The translations under genes and the position numbers were made by a program. The notes beneath the pieces are model-generated. The model had not been told where the DNA came from and ran no database searches. It saw nothing but the letters and a program-made list of their open reading frames with translations. Source: Sphingomonas daechungensis (GTDB lineage Bacteria; Pseudomonadota; Alphaproteobacteria; Sphingomonadales; Sphingomonadaceae). From it: a stretch of DNA of 64,000 nt. Below are positions 31,340-42,975 of the stretch, piece after piece. The stretch is from assembly GCF_014489495.1 (NCBI RefSeq), contig NZ_CP060780.1, forward strand, positions 1,933,001 to 1,997,000, written 5' to 3'. Position 1 is the stretch's first letter. Each line of letters begins with the position of its first letter.

Positions 31340-32338
31340 TCAGGCCGCCGCGCGCGAGAGCCAAGGCGAATAGAACTCGCGAAGCATCGAAACGACGGTC
31401 TTGGGATCGTCCTGCTGGTTCACCGTGTTGCGAAGCTCGGCCGAACCAGGAAGCCCCTTTGTGTACCAGCCGATGTGCTTCCGAGCGAGATTCACGCCGG
31501 TGTGCGTTCCGTACAGCTCTAGCATATCCTCATATTGCTCGAGCATCGTCGTCAGCTGCTCATCGAGCGTCGGATCGACCTTTTGTCCACTCTCGCCGAG
31601 GTCTGCCATCGTCTGACCAAGCAACCACGGTCGGCCATAAGCACCACGGCCGATCATCACTCCGTCAGCACCCGACTGCCGCAAAGCCTCCCGCGCGTCT
31701 TCGATCGAGCAGATGTCGCCATTCGCGATCACCGGGACGGACACCGCGTCCTTCACGCTGCGGATGAACCCCCAATCCGCGCTACCCTTGTACATCTGGC
31801 ATCGCGTGCGACCGTGAACGGTGATCATCTTGATCCCGAGATCCTCGGCGATGCGGGCCAGCTCCGGCGCGTTGAGGCTGGAGTGATCCCAGCCCATGCG
31901 CATCTTCAGCGTGACCGGCACCTTCACCGCCTTCACTGTGGCGTCGATCAGTGCCGCCGCCAGCGGAAGATCGCGCATCAGCGCCGAACCCGCATCGCCG
32001 TTGACGACCTTTCGGACCGGGCAGCCCATGTTGATGTCGATGATCGCCGCGCCGCGCTGTTCGTTGAGCTTGGCGGCTTCGGCCATAACGTCCGGCTCGC
32101 AACCGGCCAGCTGGAGCGAAACCGGCTCCTCACTCGGATCCCACAGCGCCTTCTGCAGCGACTGGCGCGTCTCCCGGATCATCGCCTGGCTGGCGATCAT
32201 CTCGCTGACCGTGAGGCCGGCGCCGAAGCGCTTCACGACCTTGCGGAACGGCAGGTCGGTGACGCCGGTCATCGGAGCCAGAATCACTGGCGACGCGATC
32301 TGGACGGGGCCGATCGAGATAGGCTTCAGCGCGGTCAT
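31340..32338 (-). CDS. dusB: tRNA dihydrouridine synthase DusB
   Basis: This intact 332-residue flavoenzyme (nifR3 family) reduces uridine in the tRNA D-loop. Marks include ILAPMTGVTDLPFRKVVKRF at the start, the catalytic Cys in DINMGCPVRKVVNGDAGSAL, VKMRMGWD-type and VHGRTRCQMYKGSADW, and ANGDI. The ATG at 32338 is picked by the family N-terminus; the frame stays open upstream but reads into the divergent ispDF gene. It is the first gene of the dusB-ntrY-ntrX-hfq-hflX run. Confidence 0.95.
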   Translation of the reverse strand: MTALKPISIGPVQIASPVILAPMTGVTDLPFRKVVKRFGAGLTVSEMIASQAMIRETRQSLQKALWDPSEEPVSLQLAGCEPDVMAEAAKLNEQRGAAIIDINMGCPVRKVVNGDAGSALMRDLPLAAALIDATVKAVKVPVTLKMRMGWDHSSLNAPELARIAEDLGIKMITVHGRTRCQMYKGSADWGFIRSVKDAVSVPVIANGDICSIEDAREALRQSGADGVMIGRGAYGRPWLLGQTMADLGESGQKVDPTLDEQLTTMLEQYEDMLELYGTHTGVNLARKHIGWYTKGLPGSAELRNTVNQQDDPKTVVSMLREFYSPWLSRAAA

Positions 32339-32404
32339 GGGTTGGGCGCATGTAAGGGAAGAGCCCTTGGCGGACAAGGCAAGCGGCCCTAAGGCGCGCG
32401 CCGA

Positions 32405-33545
32405 ATGTCCGTCACTGCCCTCATCGTCGCCGCCGGGAAGGGCGAACGCCTCGGCGGCGAGGTTCCTAAGCAATATCAGAGCTTGGGGGCCGCCCGGTCC
32501 TTCGTTGGGCGGTGGAGGCCCTCATCAGGCATCCGTCGATCGATCAGGTCCGGGTAGTTATCGGGGAAGGCCAGGACGGTCACGCCCGCGAGGCGCTAGA
32601 CGGGCTTGCTGTCGGCGATCTGATCATAGGAGGTGCGGAGCGTTCAAATAGCGTGCTCAACGGTCTGCATGCGATCGGCGAAGGCGCTGTGCTGGTTCAC
32701 GATGCCGCCCGACCCTTCTGCCCACCTGAGGTCGTCGAACGGCTGTTGGCGGCGCTTGAACAGGCGGATGGCTCGGTTCCGGTTCTCCCGGTCGCCGACA
32801 CTCTCGCCTCAGGCGGCCAGTTTCTCGAGGCGCCGGTTGACCGACGAAACCTGTTCCGCGTGCAGACCCCCAGGCCTTCCACGTGGAGGACCTGATACAT
32901 GCGTACCAAGAAGCAGGCGGAGCTTCGGCGACGGACGAATCGACGGTAATGCTGTCCGCAGGGCTGAAAGTCGCTACGGTTGAGGGCGATCCGATGCTTG
33001 AGAAGCTCACCATGCGCGCAGATTGGGAACGAGCGGAAGCCATTCTCGCATCGCGACTGGTGTCACGAACCGGTATGGGGTTCGACGTCCACGCCTTCGC
33101 GGGTGAGGGACCAATCATGTTGGGCGGTATCCCCGTCCCGCATTTGCGCGGTCTGTCGGGCCACAGCGACGCGGACGTCGCCCTTCACGCCATCACCGAC
33201 GCCCTGCTCGGCGCGGCCGGCCTGGGTGACATTGGCGAGCACTTCCCGCCGTCCGATCCGCAGTGGAAGGGCGCATCATCCGATCTGTTCCTGAAGCACG
33301 CGGCGACGTTGATCAGAGACCAGGGCGGGCTAATCGATCACGTTGACGTCACCATCGTCGCCGAGGAGCCAAAGATCGGACCCCATCGTTCCGCGATCCG
33401 GGCACGTATCGCGGAGATCCTGCAGATGGCCATCGAACAGGTGAGCGTGAAGGCGACGACCACAGAGGGACTCGGCTTCACCGGGCGCCGCGAGGGCATG
33501 GCTGCGCAGGCCGTGGCAAGCATCCGTCTAGGCTTTATTCGGTGA
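32405..33545 (+). CDS. ispDF: Bifunctional IspD/IspF enzyme of the MEP isoprenoid pathway (frame-broken)
   Basis: This is a fusion of 2-C-methyl-D-erythritol 4-phosphate cytidylyltransferase and 2,4-cyclodiphosphate synthase. The IspD half (residues ~1-220) has [29 protein letters not shown] and the ESTVML segment. The IspF half has [20 protein letters not shown] (metal Asp/His), [31 protein letters not shown] and [13 protein letters not shown]. Breaks near 32490 (a G run) and 32872 are single missing bases. The fusion is common in alphaproteobacteria. IspE, acting between the two steps, lies at 55954-56759. The gene is divergent from dusB. Confidence 0.94.
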
Positions 33546-34045
33546 GCGAAAATCTTCTCCCAAAGGCGCTGGTCGACAAAGCTCGTGAAGTCGTCGAAGC
33601 CAATCGCGCGGCCGGTAAAAGGATCGCCGTTGCCGAGAGCTGCACGGGTGGCCTGGTCAGCGCCGCGATAACCGAGATCGCTGGGTCGTCGGATGTCTTC
33701 GAAGCGGGTTACGTCACCTATTCGAACGCCGCCAAGATCGCCGACCTTCACGTCAGCCAGGAAGTGGTGGAGACTTTTGGCGCCGTCAGCATTGCCACCG
33801 CCTGGGCCATGGCGCGTGGCGCCCTTCAAGCCAGCGAGGCCGATACGGCGGTTGCGATTACGGGAATCGCCGGGCCGGGCGGCGGAAGCCCCAGCAAGCC
33901 TGTCGGAACGGTGGTCTTCGCCCGCGCCGACCGCGGCAAGGACCCTTCGGAGATCCACGCCGATCAGAAATTCTTCGACGAGCCGGGACGCGCCGGCGTT
34001 CGCCTTCAGGCGGCGCTCTGCGCGCTCGACTTGTTGATGCCGTAG
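33542..34045 (+). CDS. pncC: CinA C-terminal family nicotinamide-nucleotide amidohydrolase (PncC)
   Basis: This intact 167-residue stand-alone CinA C-terminal domain converts NMN to nicotinate mononucleotide and ammonia in NAD recycling. The signature [20 protein letters not shown] is at residue 30, followed by [10 protein letters not shown] and [13 protein letters not shown]. The GTG start at 33542 overlaps the ispDF stop. It overlaps the convergent COQ10-like gene by about 40 bases. Confidence 0.9.
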   Translation: MSENLLPKALVDKAREVVEANRAAGKRIAVAESCTGGLVSAAITEIAGSSDVFEAGYVTYSNAAKIADLHVSQEVVETFGAVSIATAWAMARGALQASEADTAVAITGIAGPGGGSPSKPVGTVVFARADRGKDPSEIHADQKFFDEPGRAGVRLQAALCALDLLMP

Positions 34046-34467
34046 AGAACGGCGGCGCGTTCCTCGAATGCCCGTGTCATGCGTCGGAGCGCTCGATCGA
34101 ACATTTGGCCGGCTAGTGCTTCGAATATTCGCGACTTGAATGCGAAGTCGACCGAGAAACAGAGGTTCGTGCCGCCATCCGCTGCAGGTTCGAACTTCCA
34201 CTCATTGTGGAGAAACTTGAGTGGGCCGTCGACATAGTCGACGAGAATGCGGTTCGGCCGGTCCTTGTCGACCCGACTCGTGAAGCGTTCCTTGAAGGCG
34301 TTGAACCCGACGACGAGATCGGCGACCGTTTGGGTTGGGCTGGACGACCGGATGCGCACTGCCACGACCCAGGGCAGGAACTCATCGTAGCGGGCAACAT
34401 CGGCAACGAGGTCGAACAATTGCTCCGGAGTATACGGGAGGTGCTTCGTCTCCGTGTGACGCGGCAT
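34006..34467 (-). CDS. COQ10/RatA-like START-domain protein
   Basis: This intact 153-residue polyketide-cyclase/START-type protein is of the COQ10 family, which binds ubiquinone and supports respiration; RatA belongs to the same family. Typical opening [27 protein letters not shown], then [31 protein letters not shown] and [13 protein letters not shown]. The ATG overlaps the lipA stop by one base (TGATG); a lipA-COQ10 pair is standard in alphaproteobacteria, and the context favours the ubiquinone role over a toxin. Confidence 0.9.
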   Translation of the reverse strand: MPRHTETKHLPYTPEQLFDLVADVARYDEFLPWVVAVRIRSSSPTQTVADLVVGFNAFKERFTSRVDKDRPNRILVDYVDGPLKFLHNEWKFEPAADGGTNLCFSVDFAFKSRIFEALAGQMFDRALRRMTRAFEERAAVLYGINKSSAQSAA

Positions 34468-35383
34468 CAGCCGTTCGCTCGCTCCAGTTGGGCGTTGCGG
34501 GCGTCCTGCAATTTCTTGAAGTCGTCTCCCGCGTGATAGCTCGACCGCGTGAGAGGCGAGGCTGCAACGAGAAGGAACCCCTTGGCCCGGGCGATCGCCG
34601 AGTAGGCGTCGAACGCTTGCGGAGTGACAAACTCCTCGACTTTCGCGTGCTTGGGCGTCGGCTGCAAATACTGCCCCATGGTCAGGAAATCGACGCCCGC
34701 AGAGCGCATGTCGTCCATGACCTGATGCACTTCGAGCCGCTGCTCGCCAAGCCCGACCATCACGCCCGACTTGGTGAAGATATGCGGCGCCTTGCGCTTC
34801 ACGCTCTCCAGCAGCCGTAATGACGCGTAATAGCGGGCCCCGGGCGGATCGTCGGATAGAGCCTCGGGACGGTCTCGAGATTGTGGTTGTAAACATCCGG
34901 GCCAGCCTCGACGATCGCGTCGACAGCCGCCTCGCTCTTGTTGCGGAAGTCCGGCGTCAGGATTTCGATGGTCGTTTGCGGCGTCCGCTTCCGGAGCGCC
35001 TGGATCACCTTCACGAACTGCGAAGCACCGCCGTCGGGAAGGTCATCGCGATCGACCGATGTCACGACGATATGCTCGAGGCCGAGCTCGGCGGCCGCGA
35101 TCGCGACATGCTCGGGCTCCAGCGGGTCGACCGCTCGCGGCATCCCGGTCTTCACGTTGCAGAAGGCGCAAGCCCGCGTGCAGGTATCGCCGAGAATCAT
35201 CACGGTGGCGTGCTTCTTGGTCCAGCACTCGCCGATGTTCGGACAGGCCGCTTCCTCGCACACGGTCGCAAGGCCGAGATCGCGCATCAGCCGGCGCGTC
35301 GAATGATAAGCTGGACTTGTCGGCGCCTTGACGCGGATCCAGTCTGGCTTGCGCTGTCGAAGGACCGGTGCGGGATCGTTCAT
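34467..35383 (-). CDS. lipA: Lipoyl synthase (frame-broken near 34840)
   Basis: This radical SAM enzyme inserts two sulfurs into octanoyl-protein. It has the auxiliary-cluster cysteines in [13 protein letters not shown] and the radical SAM CxxxCxxC in [15 protein letters not shown], then [28 protein letters not shown] and MVGLGE, with the conserved RSSYHA (Ser ligand) near the C-terminus. One missing base near 34840 breaks the frame in a C/G run. Uses Fe-S clusters that the desulfurases further along the window could help supply. Confidence 0.95.
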
Positions 35384-35448
35384 GCTGGCCAGATAGCGAT
35401 TGGTCCCGCCGCTTGCCACCCCCGCCCTGCACCGGCTAGCGGGCACCG

Positions 35449-36093
35449 ATGCCCTACCTGAACCAGCTCATCGAAGGTTATCGCCGCTTCCGCGCCAACG
35501 ACTGGGAGCATGAGAGGGACCGCTGGTCGGAGCTTGCCGAGGGCCAGAACCCGCGGGTTATGATCCTCTCTTGCGCTGACAGCCGGGTCGACCCCGCGCA
35601 GATCTTCGATGCTCGGCCCGGAGAGATGTTCGTAGCGCGCAACATTGCCGCGCTCGCCCCGCCCTATGAAACCAGCCAGGGCTTTCACGGCGTGTCCGCC
35701 GCGCTCGAGTTTGCGGTAACGCAGCTAAAAGTCGGCGAGATCCTGGTAATGGGTCACGGCCTGTGCGGCGGCTGCGCCGCCGCGCTGACCGGTCAATTCG
35801 ACGACACTGCGCCAGGCGAAGGCCACTTCATCGCTGACTGGGTGCAAATGCTGAAGGGCGCGAGAGATTCGGTCCGGGCTCGTCACAGCGAAATCGACAA
35901 CGAGGCGTTCCTCGAAATGGAGCAAGAGGCGGTGAAGGTCAGTCTCGCCAATTTGCGGACGTTTCCGTGGATCGCCGAGCGTGAGCAGGCCGGTGAGCTC
36001 AAGCTGCATGGCGCGCATTTTTCAATCGCCGAGGGCCAGCTCTACATACTGGACGAGGCGGAAGATACCTTCCGCCCCGTCTCAATGAACTAA
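35449..36093 (+). CDS. Beta-class carbonic anhydrase
   Basis: This intact 214-residue beta-carbonic anhydrase interconverts CO2 and bicarbonate. Zinc ligands and active-site dyad are in [15 protein letters not shown] (Cys, Asp-Arg), and the second pair is in [13 protein letters not shown] (His and Cys). The family segment [12 protein letters not shown] is present, and there is no signal peptide, so it is cytoplasmic. The gene stands alone between lipA (divergent) and a small lipoprotein gene (convergent). Confidence 0.95.
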   Translation: MPYLNQLIEGYRRFRANDWEHERDRWSELAEGQNPRVMILSCADSRVDPAQIFDARPGEMFVARNIAALAPPYETSQGFHGVSAALEFAVTQLKVGEILVMGHGLCGGCAAALTGQFDDTAPGEGHFIADWVQMLKGARDSVRARHSEIDNEAFLEMEQEAVKVSLANLRTFPWIAEREQAGELKLHGAHFSIAEGQLYILDEAEDTFRPVSMN

Positions 36094-36102
36094 TCTAACT
36101 TA

Positions 36103-36435
36103 TTAGCAACGCGTGTTATAATCGTAGACCGGACGTCCGTACTGGTCGACGTAATAGCAATAGCCGCGGGTGTCGCGGTAATACTGCTTGCCCTTGATGA
36201 CCGCGCCGAGGACGCCGCCCAGAACGGCACCGGCGATTGCGCCCTCGACTGGGCTGACTCCGCCAACCACAGCGCCGACCGCGGCACCGCCAACGGCGCC
36301 GACTGCGGCACCCGTCGCGACACGGCGACCCTGGTCGTTCTGGTAATAGGGGTCGTTGTAGCCGTAAGGGTTCGTTGCGCATCCCGTTACAGCGATACTC
36401 GCGGTCAGAACCGCGGCAATTGCAGTTTTCCTCAT
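36103..36435 (-). CDS. Small glycine-zipper lipoprotein
   Basis: This exported lipoprotein of 110 residues starts at the ATG 36435 behind GGAGGAAC. The signal peptide ends at a lipobox-like SIAVTGC. The middle is a glycine zipper (GAAVGAVGGAAVGAVVGG ... GAVLGGVLGAVIKG) that should form a membrane-embedded hairpin. The C-terminus is Tyr-rich (GKQYYRDTRGYCYYVDQYG). It resembles the 17-kDa surface antigen/SlyB type outer-membrane lipoproteins; function is not known. Confidence 0.85.
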   Translation of the reverse strand: MRKTAIAAVLTASIAVTGCATNPYGYNDPYYQNDQGRRVATGAAVGAVGGAAVGAVVGGVSPVEGAIAGAVLGGVLGAVIKGKQYYRDTRGYCYYVDQYGRPVYDYNTRC

Positions 36436-36548
36436 CGACTGTTCCTCCAAGCCCGTTATTTCCATCCCAATGCGGTTTCAGTGCTCGAACAGGCGTTTCG
36501 TTCCCGCACCGAACCATTAAGACACGGCGACATGAACGGATTCAGAAT

Positions 36549-37277
36549 ATGAATGAGCGGCACGACGAACGCGAGGACAACATCGCCCTGCTCATCGATG
36601 CAGACAATGCCAGTCCGGAGCATCTCGATGAAGTCCTCCTTGTTCTCGGCGAGCTCGGCGCCATCAATGTCCGCCGCGCCTACGGCAATTGGGCGAAAAC
36701 CAGCCTCAAAGGCTGGGGTAACCTGACCGGCATCCACTCGATCGTCCCAATGCAGCAATTTGACGTCGCCAAGGGCAAGAGCGCAACGGACATGCGCATG
36801 ACGATCGATGCCATGGACCTACTCTACCGGGGGCATGTCGACGGCTTTGGCATCATGTCGAGCGACAGCGATTTTCTGCCCCTCGCCCAGCGGATCCGCG
36901 AAGAAGGGCTGCCTGTTTACGGCTTCGGTACGGCGAAGACGCCGCTCGGCTTTCGGCAGGCGTGCACGCGGTTCTTTGACGTTGCGGCCCTGCAGCTGCC
37001 GCATGACGCGCAAACCGCGGATGCTGCAACGGCCGACAGCGAGAACCCCGTCGATGCTGAGCTCATCGACCTCCTCGGCCAAGCGTACAAAGCGTCCAAG
37101 CGCGACGACGAAGGCTATGCGTCCCTTTCAGAACTCGGGCAGCGGGCAACTGCCGTGTCGAGCTTCGCTGCCCGGAATTACGGCTTCACCCGCTTATCGG
37201 ATCTCATTCGGTCAATCCCGAACTTCGAGGTCAAATCCAATCCAGACGGCAGCCTGCTCGTCAAACGGCTGAGATAA
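36549..37277 (+). CDS. NYN domain protein (LabA/DUF88-like) with C-terminal OST-HTH domain
   Basis: This intact 242-residue protein is predicted to be a PIN-like endoribonuclease. The NYN domain (residues ~10-150) has the acidic residues of the family in ALLIDADNASPE, KSATDMRMTIDAMDLL and IMSSDSDFLPLAQRIRE. A linker of ~25 residues leads to an OST-HTH/LOTUS domain (~170-240: YKASKRDDEGYASLSELGQ, RLSDLIRSIPNFEV), an RNA-binding module. Bacterial members of this architecture are largely uncharacterised. The start at 36549 is preceded only by a weak purine stretch. Confidence 0.85.
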   Translation: MNERHDEREDNIALLIDADNASPEHLDEVLLVLGELGAINVRRAYGNWAKTSLKGWGNLTGIHSIVPMQQFDVAKGKSATDMRMTIDAMDLLYRGHVDGFGIMSSDSDFLPLAQRIREEGLPVYGFGTAKTPLGFRQACTRFFDVAALQLPHDAQTADAATADSENPVDAELIDLLGQAYKASKRDDEGYASLSELGQRATAVSSFAARNYGFTRLSDLIRSIPNFEVKSNPDGSLLVKRLR

Positions 37278-37395
37278 CAAGCGAATTTGTTGCTTCGCTG
37301 ACACAGGACAAAGCAATCCGAAAATCCCGGAACTCGGTACCGCTACAGCAGTTTGCATTCAGGATTAGGGATCAGGATTTAAGTCGGACGAACGA

Positions 37396-37955
37396 ATGCT
37401 GGATTCAAGCAGTCCGGAAGCATTGCTTAGTTGCGCGCTTGCTGCTGTCGACGACGAGGCAGCGTTCCGGGCAGAACTCGATAAAATCCCCGTGCCGGCT
37501 TACACCGCCGATCGAGACGGGCAGATCACGTATTGGAATCGAGCTTGCGTGGACTTCGCCGGTCGCGCGCCTCAGCTCGGCCAGGACAAGTGGTGCGTAA
37601 CGTGGCGCCTTTTCACGCTGGATGGGGAACTGCTGCCACCGGAGGAATACCCACTGGCCAAGGCGATCAAGGAGCGCCGATCGATCCGGACCGACGTCGC
37701 TGTGGCGATGCGCCCCAACGGGTCTCGGGTTGCCTTCCGCCCTACCCTACTCCGGTTTTCGACAAGGACGGGCAGTTGAAGGGTGCCGTCAACATGCTGA
37801 TCGACATCAGCGAGGAGCAGGTCGAATCTCTTCAGGAGCAGGCGGCCCGACGCAGACGGCTCGCGAATGCCACCGACGACGGTTCCGCGCGCGAAATCCT
37901 GCGGTCGATGGCCAACGGCTATGAGGATTCGGCCGACGCGCTCCGCAAGTCCTAG
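37396..37955 (+). CDS. Single PAS-domain protein (frame-broken near 37742)
   Basis: This protein of ~185 residues contains one PAS domain (residues ~30-130): IPVPAYTADRDGQITYWNRA, WRLFTLDGELLPPEEYPLA and corrected PTPVFDKDGQLKGAVNMLIDI, the usual PAS end leading into a helix. The rest is a charged C-terminal helix (EEQVESLQEQAARRRRLA) and a short tail. No kinase, GGDEF or HTH domain follows, so it may signal by interaction with another protein. One missing C near 37742 breaks it. A gap of ~120 bases upstream shows no clear promoter. Confidence 0.8.
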
Positions 37956-37982
37956 GGCAAAACCCCCTCGGGCTACCGGTGC

Positions 37983-38270
37983 CTAGAGGAGCTCCAAGAC
38001 CAGATGCACGAGATCGTTGGCGATGATTCCAGCCTCGCGGCGAACCTGTGCCTTCACGGGTAGGATGTAGCCACCGCTCTTCTGCGGAAACACGGATGTC
38101 CGCCAGGTGACGTCATTGATCGTCGCCTCCACGCGCACCGACCCGAACCCACCGCGATTCAGAAGGCTGTGCGCTCTTATCTCGCCTGAAAGATTCTCGG
38201 GCACAGTGACAAAGTGCCAGCTCGCGCTCTCACCGCTCCAGATCCAGAGGGGTGCCGTAAGTTCGATCAA
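37983..38270 (-). CDS. DUF1905 domain protein
   Basis: This small protein of about 95 residues matches the DUF1905 fold: WIWSGESASWHFVTVPENLS, AHSLLNRGGFGSVRVEATIND and TWRTSVFPQKSGGYILPVKAQVRRE. The frame is open to 38324, but a TTG at 38270 overlaps the upstream transporter stop (TTGA) and gives a family-like start (MIELTAPLW). Function is unknown; relatives are fused to or sit near small-molecule enzymes. Confidence 0.75.
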   Translation of the reverse strand: MIELTAPLWIWSGESASWHFVTVPENLSGEIRAHSLLNRGGFGSVRVEATINDVTWRTSVFPQKSGGYILPVKAQVRREAGIIANDLVHLVLELL

Positions 38271-39184
38271 ACCGCTGGGACCGCTGCCGGCCCTTCTCTC
38301 AATCGTCGCTGGTGCTCCCGCCAAGCCGTGTAAATGCCGCTGCCAGTAATCAGAGCGGCACCTGCCACCGTGTGCATGCTCGGAACGTCCGAAAACAACA
38401 TCCAGCCGAAAATCGTCGCAGCCACGATTTGAAGGTAGTCGAAGGGTGAAACCACGGAAACGGGCGCGCGCAGCGATGACGTCATCAGCAACTGCCCTAC
38501 CCCGCCTGCCAAGCCACCCACAGCGACTAGAGCGAATGCGCGAGGTGCATGCATCTGGCCGAAGACCGGCATCAGAAGTGCGCCGACGAGGATACCGGCC
38601 GCAGCGAACCAGAACACGATCGCCGCGACATTTTCGCTTCGCTGAAGATGGCGGAGGGTTGTCGTCACACCCGCTTGCCCTACTGCACCGATCAGCGCGA
38701 TCGTCACGCCGAGCAATGGCAGGCTGGACCCACCCGGACGAGCGACGATCAATACACCAACGAAGCCCAGAGCCACCGCGGCCCAGCGATGAGCACCGAC
38801 ATGCTCGCGAAGGATCAGGAACGACAGGATCGTCGCGAAGATCGGCGCAGTGAAATTGATGGCCGTCGCATCCGCCAGCGGAAGCAGGATCAAGGCCTGA
38901 AAGGTCAGCCCCATTGAAGTCAGTCCAAGCGCGCTCCGCCAGACGTGCGCCAGCGGGCGCTTCGGTCTGAGAGAGGCGAGGCTCTCGCGATTCAGGACCC
39001 AGATAAGGACGACCGGCAGGCTAAACAGCGAGCGGTAGAAGACCAGCTCCGGCGCATTCAACCCTTCCATGGACGCCAGCTTCAGCAAGGCGCCCATGCT
39101 TGAAAAACTCAGCCCGGAGCCGATCCTGCAGAGGATGCCGCTGACGACATGATCGTGGTCATGTCGAGCAGCGGCCCACCGCAT
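38267..39184 (-). CDS. DMT superfamily (EamA) transporter
   Basis: This intact inner-membrane protein of 305 residues has ten predicted helices in two EamA repeats (e.g. GSGLSFSSMGALLKLASMEG, SALGLTSMGLTFQALILLPL, AAVALGFVGVLIVARPGG, AGALITGSG-type near the end). Substrate unknown; family members export amino acids, nucleosides or other metabolites. The ATG at 39184 lies just past the ettA stop. Confidence 0.88.
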   Translation of the reverse strand: MRWAAARHDHDHVVSGILCRIGSGLSFSSMGALLKLASMEGLNAPELVFYRSLFSLPVVLIWVLNRESLASLRPKRPLAHVWRSALGLTSMGLTFQALILLPLADATAINFTAPIFATILSFLILREHVGAHRWAAVALGFVGVLIVARPGGSSLPLLGVTIALIGAVGQAGVTTTLRHLQRSENVAAIVFWFAAAGILVGALLMPVFGQMHAPRAFALVAVGGLAGGVGQLLMTSSLRAPVSVVSPFDYLQIVAATIFGWMLFSDVPSMHTVAGAALITGSGIYTAWREHQRRLREGPAAVPAV

Positions 39185-39186
39185 AT

Positions 39187-40866
<1,680 letters not shown>

Positions 40867-40939
40867 GGGGTCGCTTGTCTTCCTTTGGGTTCGGGATTTG
40901 AACGCGAGTTAGGCGATGAGCGGCGGGATTTCCACCCCG

Positions 40940-42543
40940 TCAGCCGCGGCCGATCATTTCCTCGGCATTTGCAAAGCGATAATCCTTGAACCTCTCGCGA
41001 AGGCGAAGCTTCGAAAGCTTACCGGTCGCCGTATGCGGCAGCTCGTCGACGAATTCGATTGCGTCCGGCATCCACCAGGAGGCGACATGCTTGCGAAGCT
41101 GGTCGCGGATTTCGCCCTCGGTCACCGCGCTGCCATTTGCCCTGACAACGCAGAGCAGCGGCCGTTCGTCCCACTTGGGATGCGGGATACCAATTGCGGC
41201 CGCCTCCGAAACTCCGGGGCAGCCGACAGCGGCATTCTCAAGCTCGATAGAGCTGATCCATTCGCCCCGGACTTGATCACGTCCTTCGACCGATCGGTGA
41301 TCTGCATGGTGCCGTCGGGATGGAGCACGGCGACGTCACCCGTATCAAACCACTGCTCCTCGTCCGTCGCGTCCTCGGTCGCCTTGAAATAGCGTTTGAT
41401 GACCCATGGCCCACGGCACTGCAGCCGACCTGAAGACTTGCCGTCACGAGGCTGCACGCATCCCTCGTCGTCGACGATCCGGAGCTCGACTCCGAAGGGA
41501 ACCCGTCCCTGTCGAGCAATGTATTCGACCTGGTCTTCATCGCTCAGATCGTCGAAGCCCGCCGGAGGCGCCCCGCACGTCCCGATCGGCGACGTTTCAG
41601 TCATTCCCCAGGCATGTCCAACCTGAACCCCGCGGTCGCGCAGCCAACGGATCATAGCCCGCGGCGCCGCCGACCCACCAATCGTGACCTGCTTGAGATC
41701 GGGGAATGTCTCACCGGTCCGCTCGACATGGTCGATCATGGTCAGCCACACCGTCGGCACGCCAGCGGAATGCGTGACCTTCTCGTCGCGAAAGAGCTGG
41801 CACATCTTCTCGGGCCGATAGTCCGACGACATCACCAGCTTTGCGCCGCAGGCTGGAGCCGCCCACGGCACACCCCAGGCATTGGCATGGAACATCGGGA
41901 CAATCGGCAGGACGACAGCCTGCTTGGACATTCCCATGATGTCGGGAGTCATCTGCGCGAGCGTATGAAGCATCGTCGAACGATGCTCGTAGAGGACGCC
42001 CTTCGGATTGCCCGTCGTCCCGCTCGTGTAGCAGAGGCCGATCGGATCCCGCTCGTCGCCATCGACCCAGGCGTAATTGCCATCTTCGACGTCGATCCAG
42101 TCGCGGAAACCTGGCTCACCCACCGGGGGATCGAAGCAGATGAAATGTTCGATCGTCGTCCACTTCGGCTTCATGCGCTCCACGATCGGTGCGAACGCAC
42201 GATCGTAGAGGAGGACGCGATCCTCGGCGTGATTGGCGATATATTCCAGCTGGTCGTCGAACAGCCGGGGATTGATGGTGTGCAGCACGGCTCCCATCCC
42301 GGTCGTGCCGTACCAGGAAATCAGATGATACTCGTGGTTCATCGCGAGCGTCGCGACACGGTCACCGCGCTTGATTCCCAGGCGCTCGAGTGCCTGCGCC
42401 ATCTTGCGCGCGTCGCGAGCCACGTTTCGCCAATTGGTCCGGGTCAGGCGCCCGTCCGCCCAAGCGGTGACCACCTCCCCTTCGCCATGCTCACGTTCGG
42501 CGTGGTCGATCAGCCGCGTAACGCGCAGCGACCAGTCTTGCAT
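40940..42543 (-). CDS. Long-chain/medium-chain fatty acyl-CoA synthetase (frame-broken near 41270)
   Basis: This AMP-forming acyl-CoA ligase has about 535 residues. Motifs: P-loop [72 protein letters not shown] and C-terminal catalytic Lys in [15 protein letters not shown]. The opening matches the medium/long-chain ligase group ([19 protein letters not shown]). One missing base near 41270 interrupts the hinge; corrected [13 protein letters not shown]. It is likely to feed beta-oxidation; exact chain length cannot be told. Confidence 0.92.
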
Positions 42544-42642
42544 TGCCCCTAGCTGCACAGCGCTCTCCCAACCGCAGCGCCGGCAGTTTGGACTGTCAGG
42601 ACGAAACCGACAACTGGTTCGTTATTGCTACGGTCCGCTAAG

Positions 42643-42972
42643 CTAGAAGGGCAGCTTCATGCCCGGCGGCAACGGAAGTCCGCTGGTGACTTTCTGCATC
42701 TCCGAATTGGCTGCCTGATCGGCTTTCGCGCGCGCGTCGTTCAAAGCAGCCGCGATAAGGTCCTCGACCATCGCTTTTTCGGACGGCTGGAGCAGGCTCT
42801 CGTCGATGTCGATCCCCAGGATCGTTCCTTTGGCCGTGGCGCGAATCTTCACGAGGCCGCCGCCCGCAAGCCCCTCGACCTCGATGCCATCCAGGCTCTG
42901 CTGCGCCCGCTGAAGCTCGGCCTGCGCATTCTGAGCCATTTCCATGATCTTGTTCAGGTCGAGATCGGGCAT
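42643..42972 (-). CDS. ybaB: YbaB/EbfC family nucleoid-associated protein
   Basis: This intact 109-residue DNA-binding protein forms a tweezer-shaped dimer. It opens LNKIMEMAQNAQAELQRAQQ and has VEGLAGGGLVKI and the SEMQKVTSGLPLPPGMKLPF C-terminus, all standard. It lies three bases downstream of dnaX on the same strand, the conserved dnaX-ybaB pair, usually followed by recR, which is not here. Confidence 0.95.
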   Translation of the reverse strand: MPDLDLNKIMEMAQNAQAELQRAQQSLDGIEVEGLAGGGLVKIRATAKGTILGIDIDESLLQPSEKAMVEDLIAAALNDARAKADQAANSEMQKVTSGLPLPPGMKLPF

Positions 42973-42975
42973 CTG

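Noticed and set aside
34006-34467. RatA toxin of a toxin-antitoxin system
   Set aside because: The protein is a COQ10-family member next to lipA; there is no RatB-like partner gene beside it.
37956-37982. Possible terminator between the PAS and DUF1905 genes
   Set aside because: No convincing stem or T-tract on either strand.
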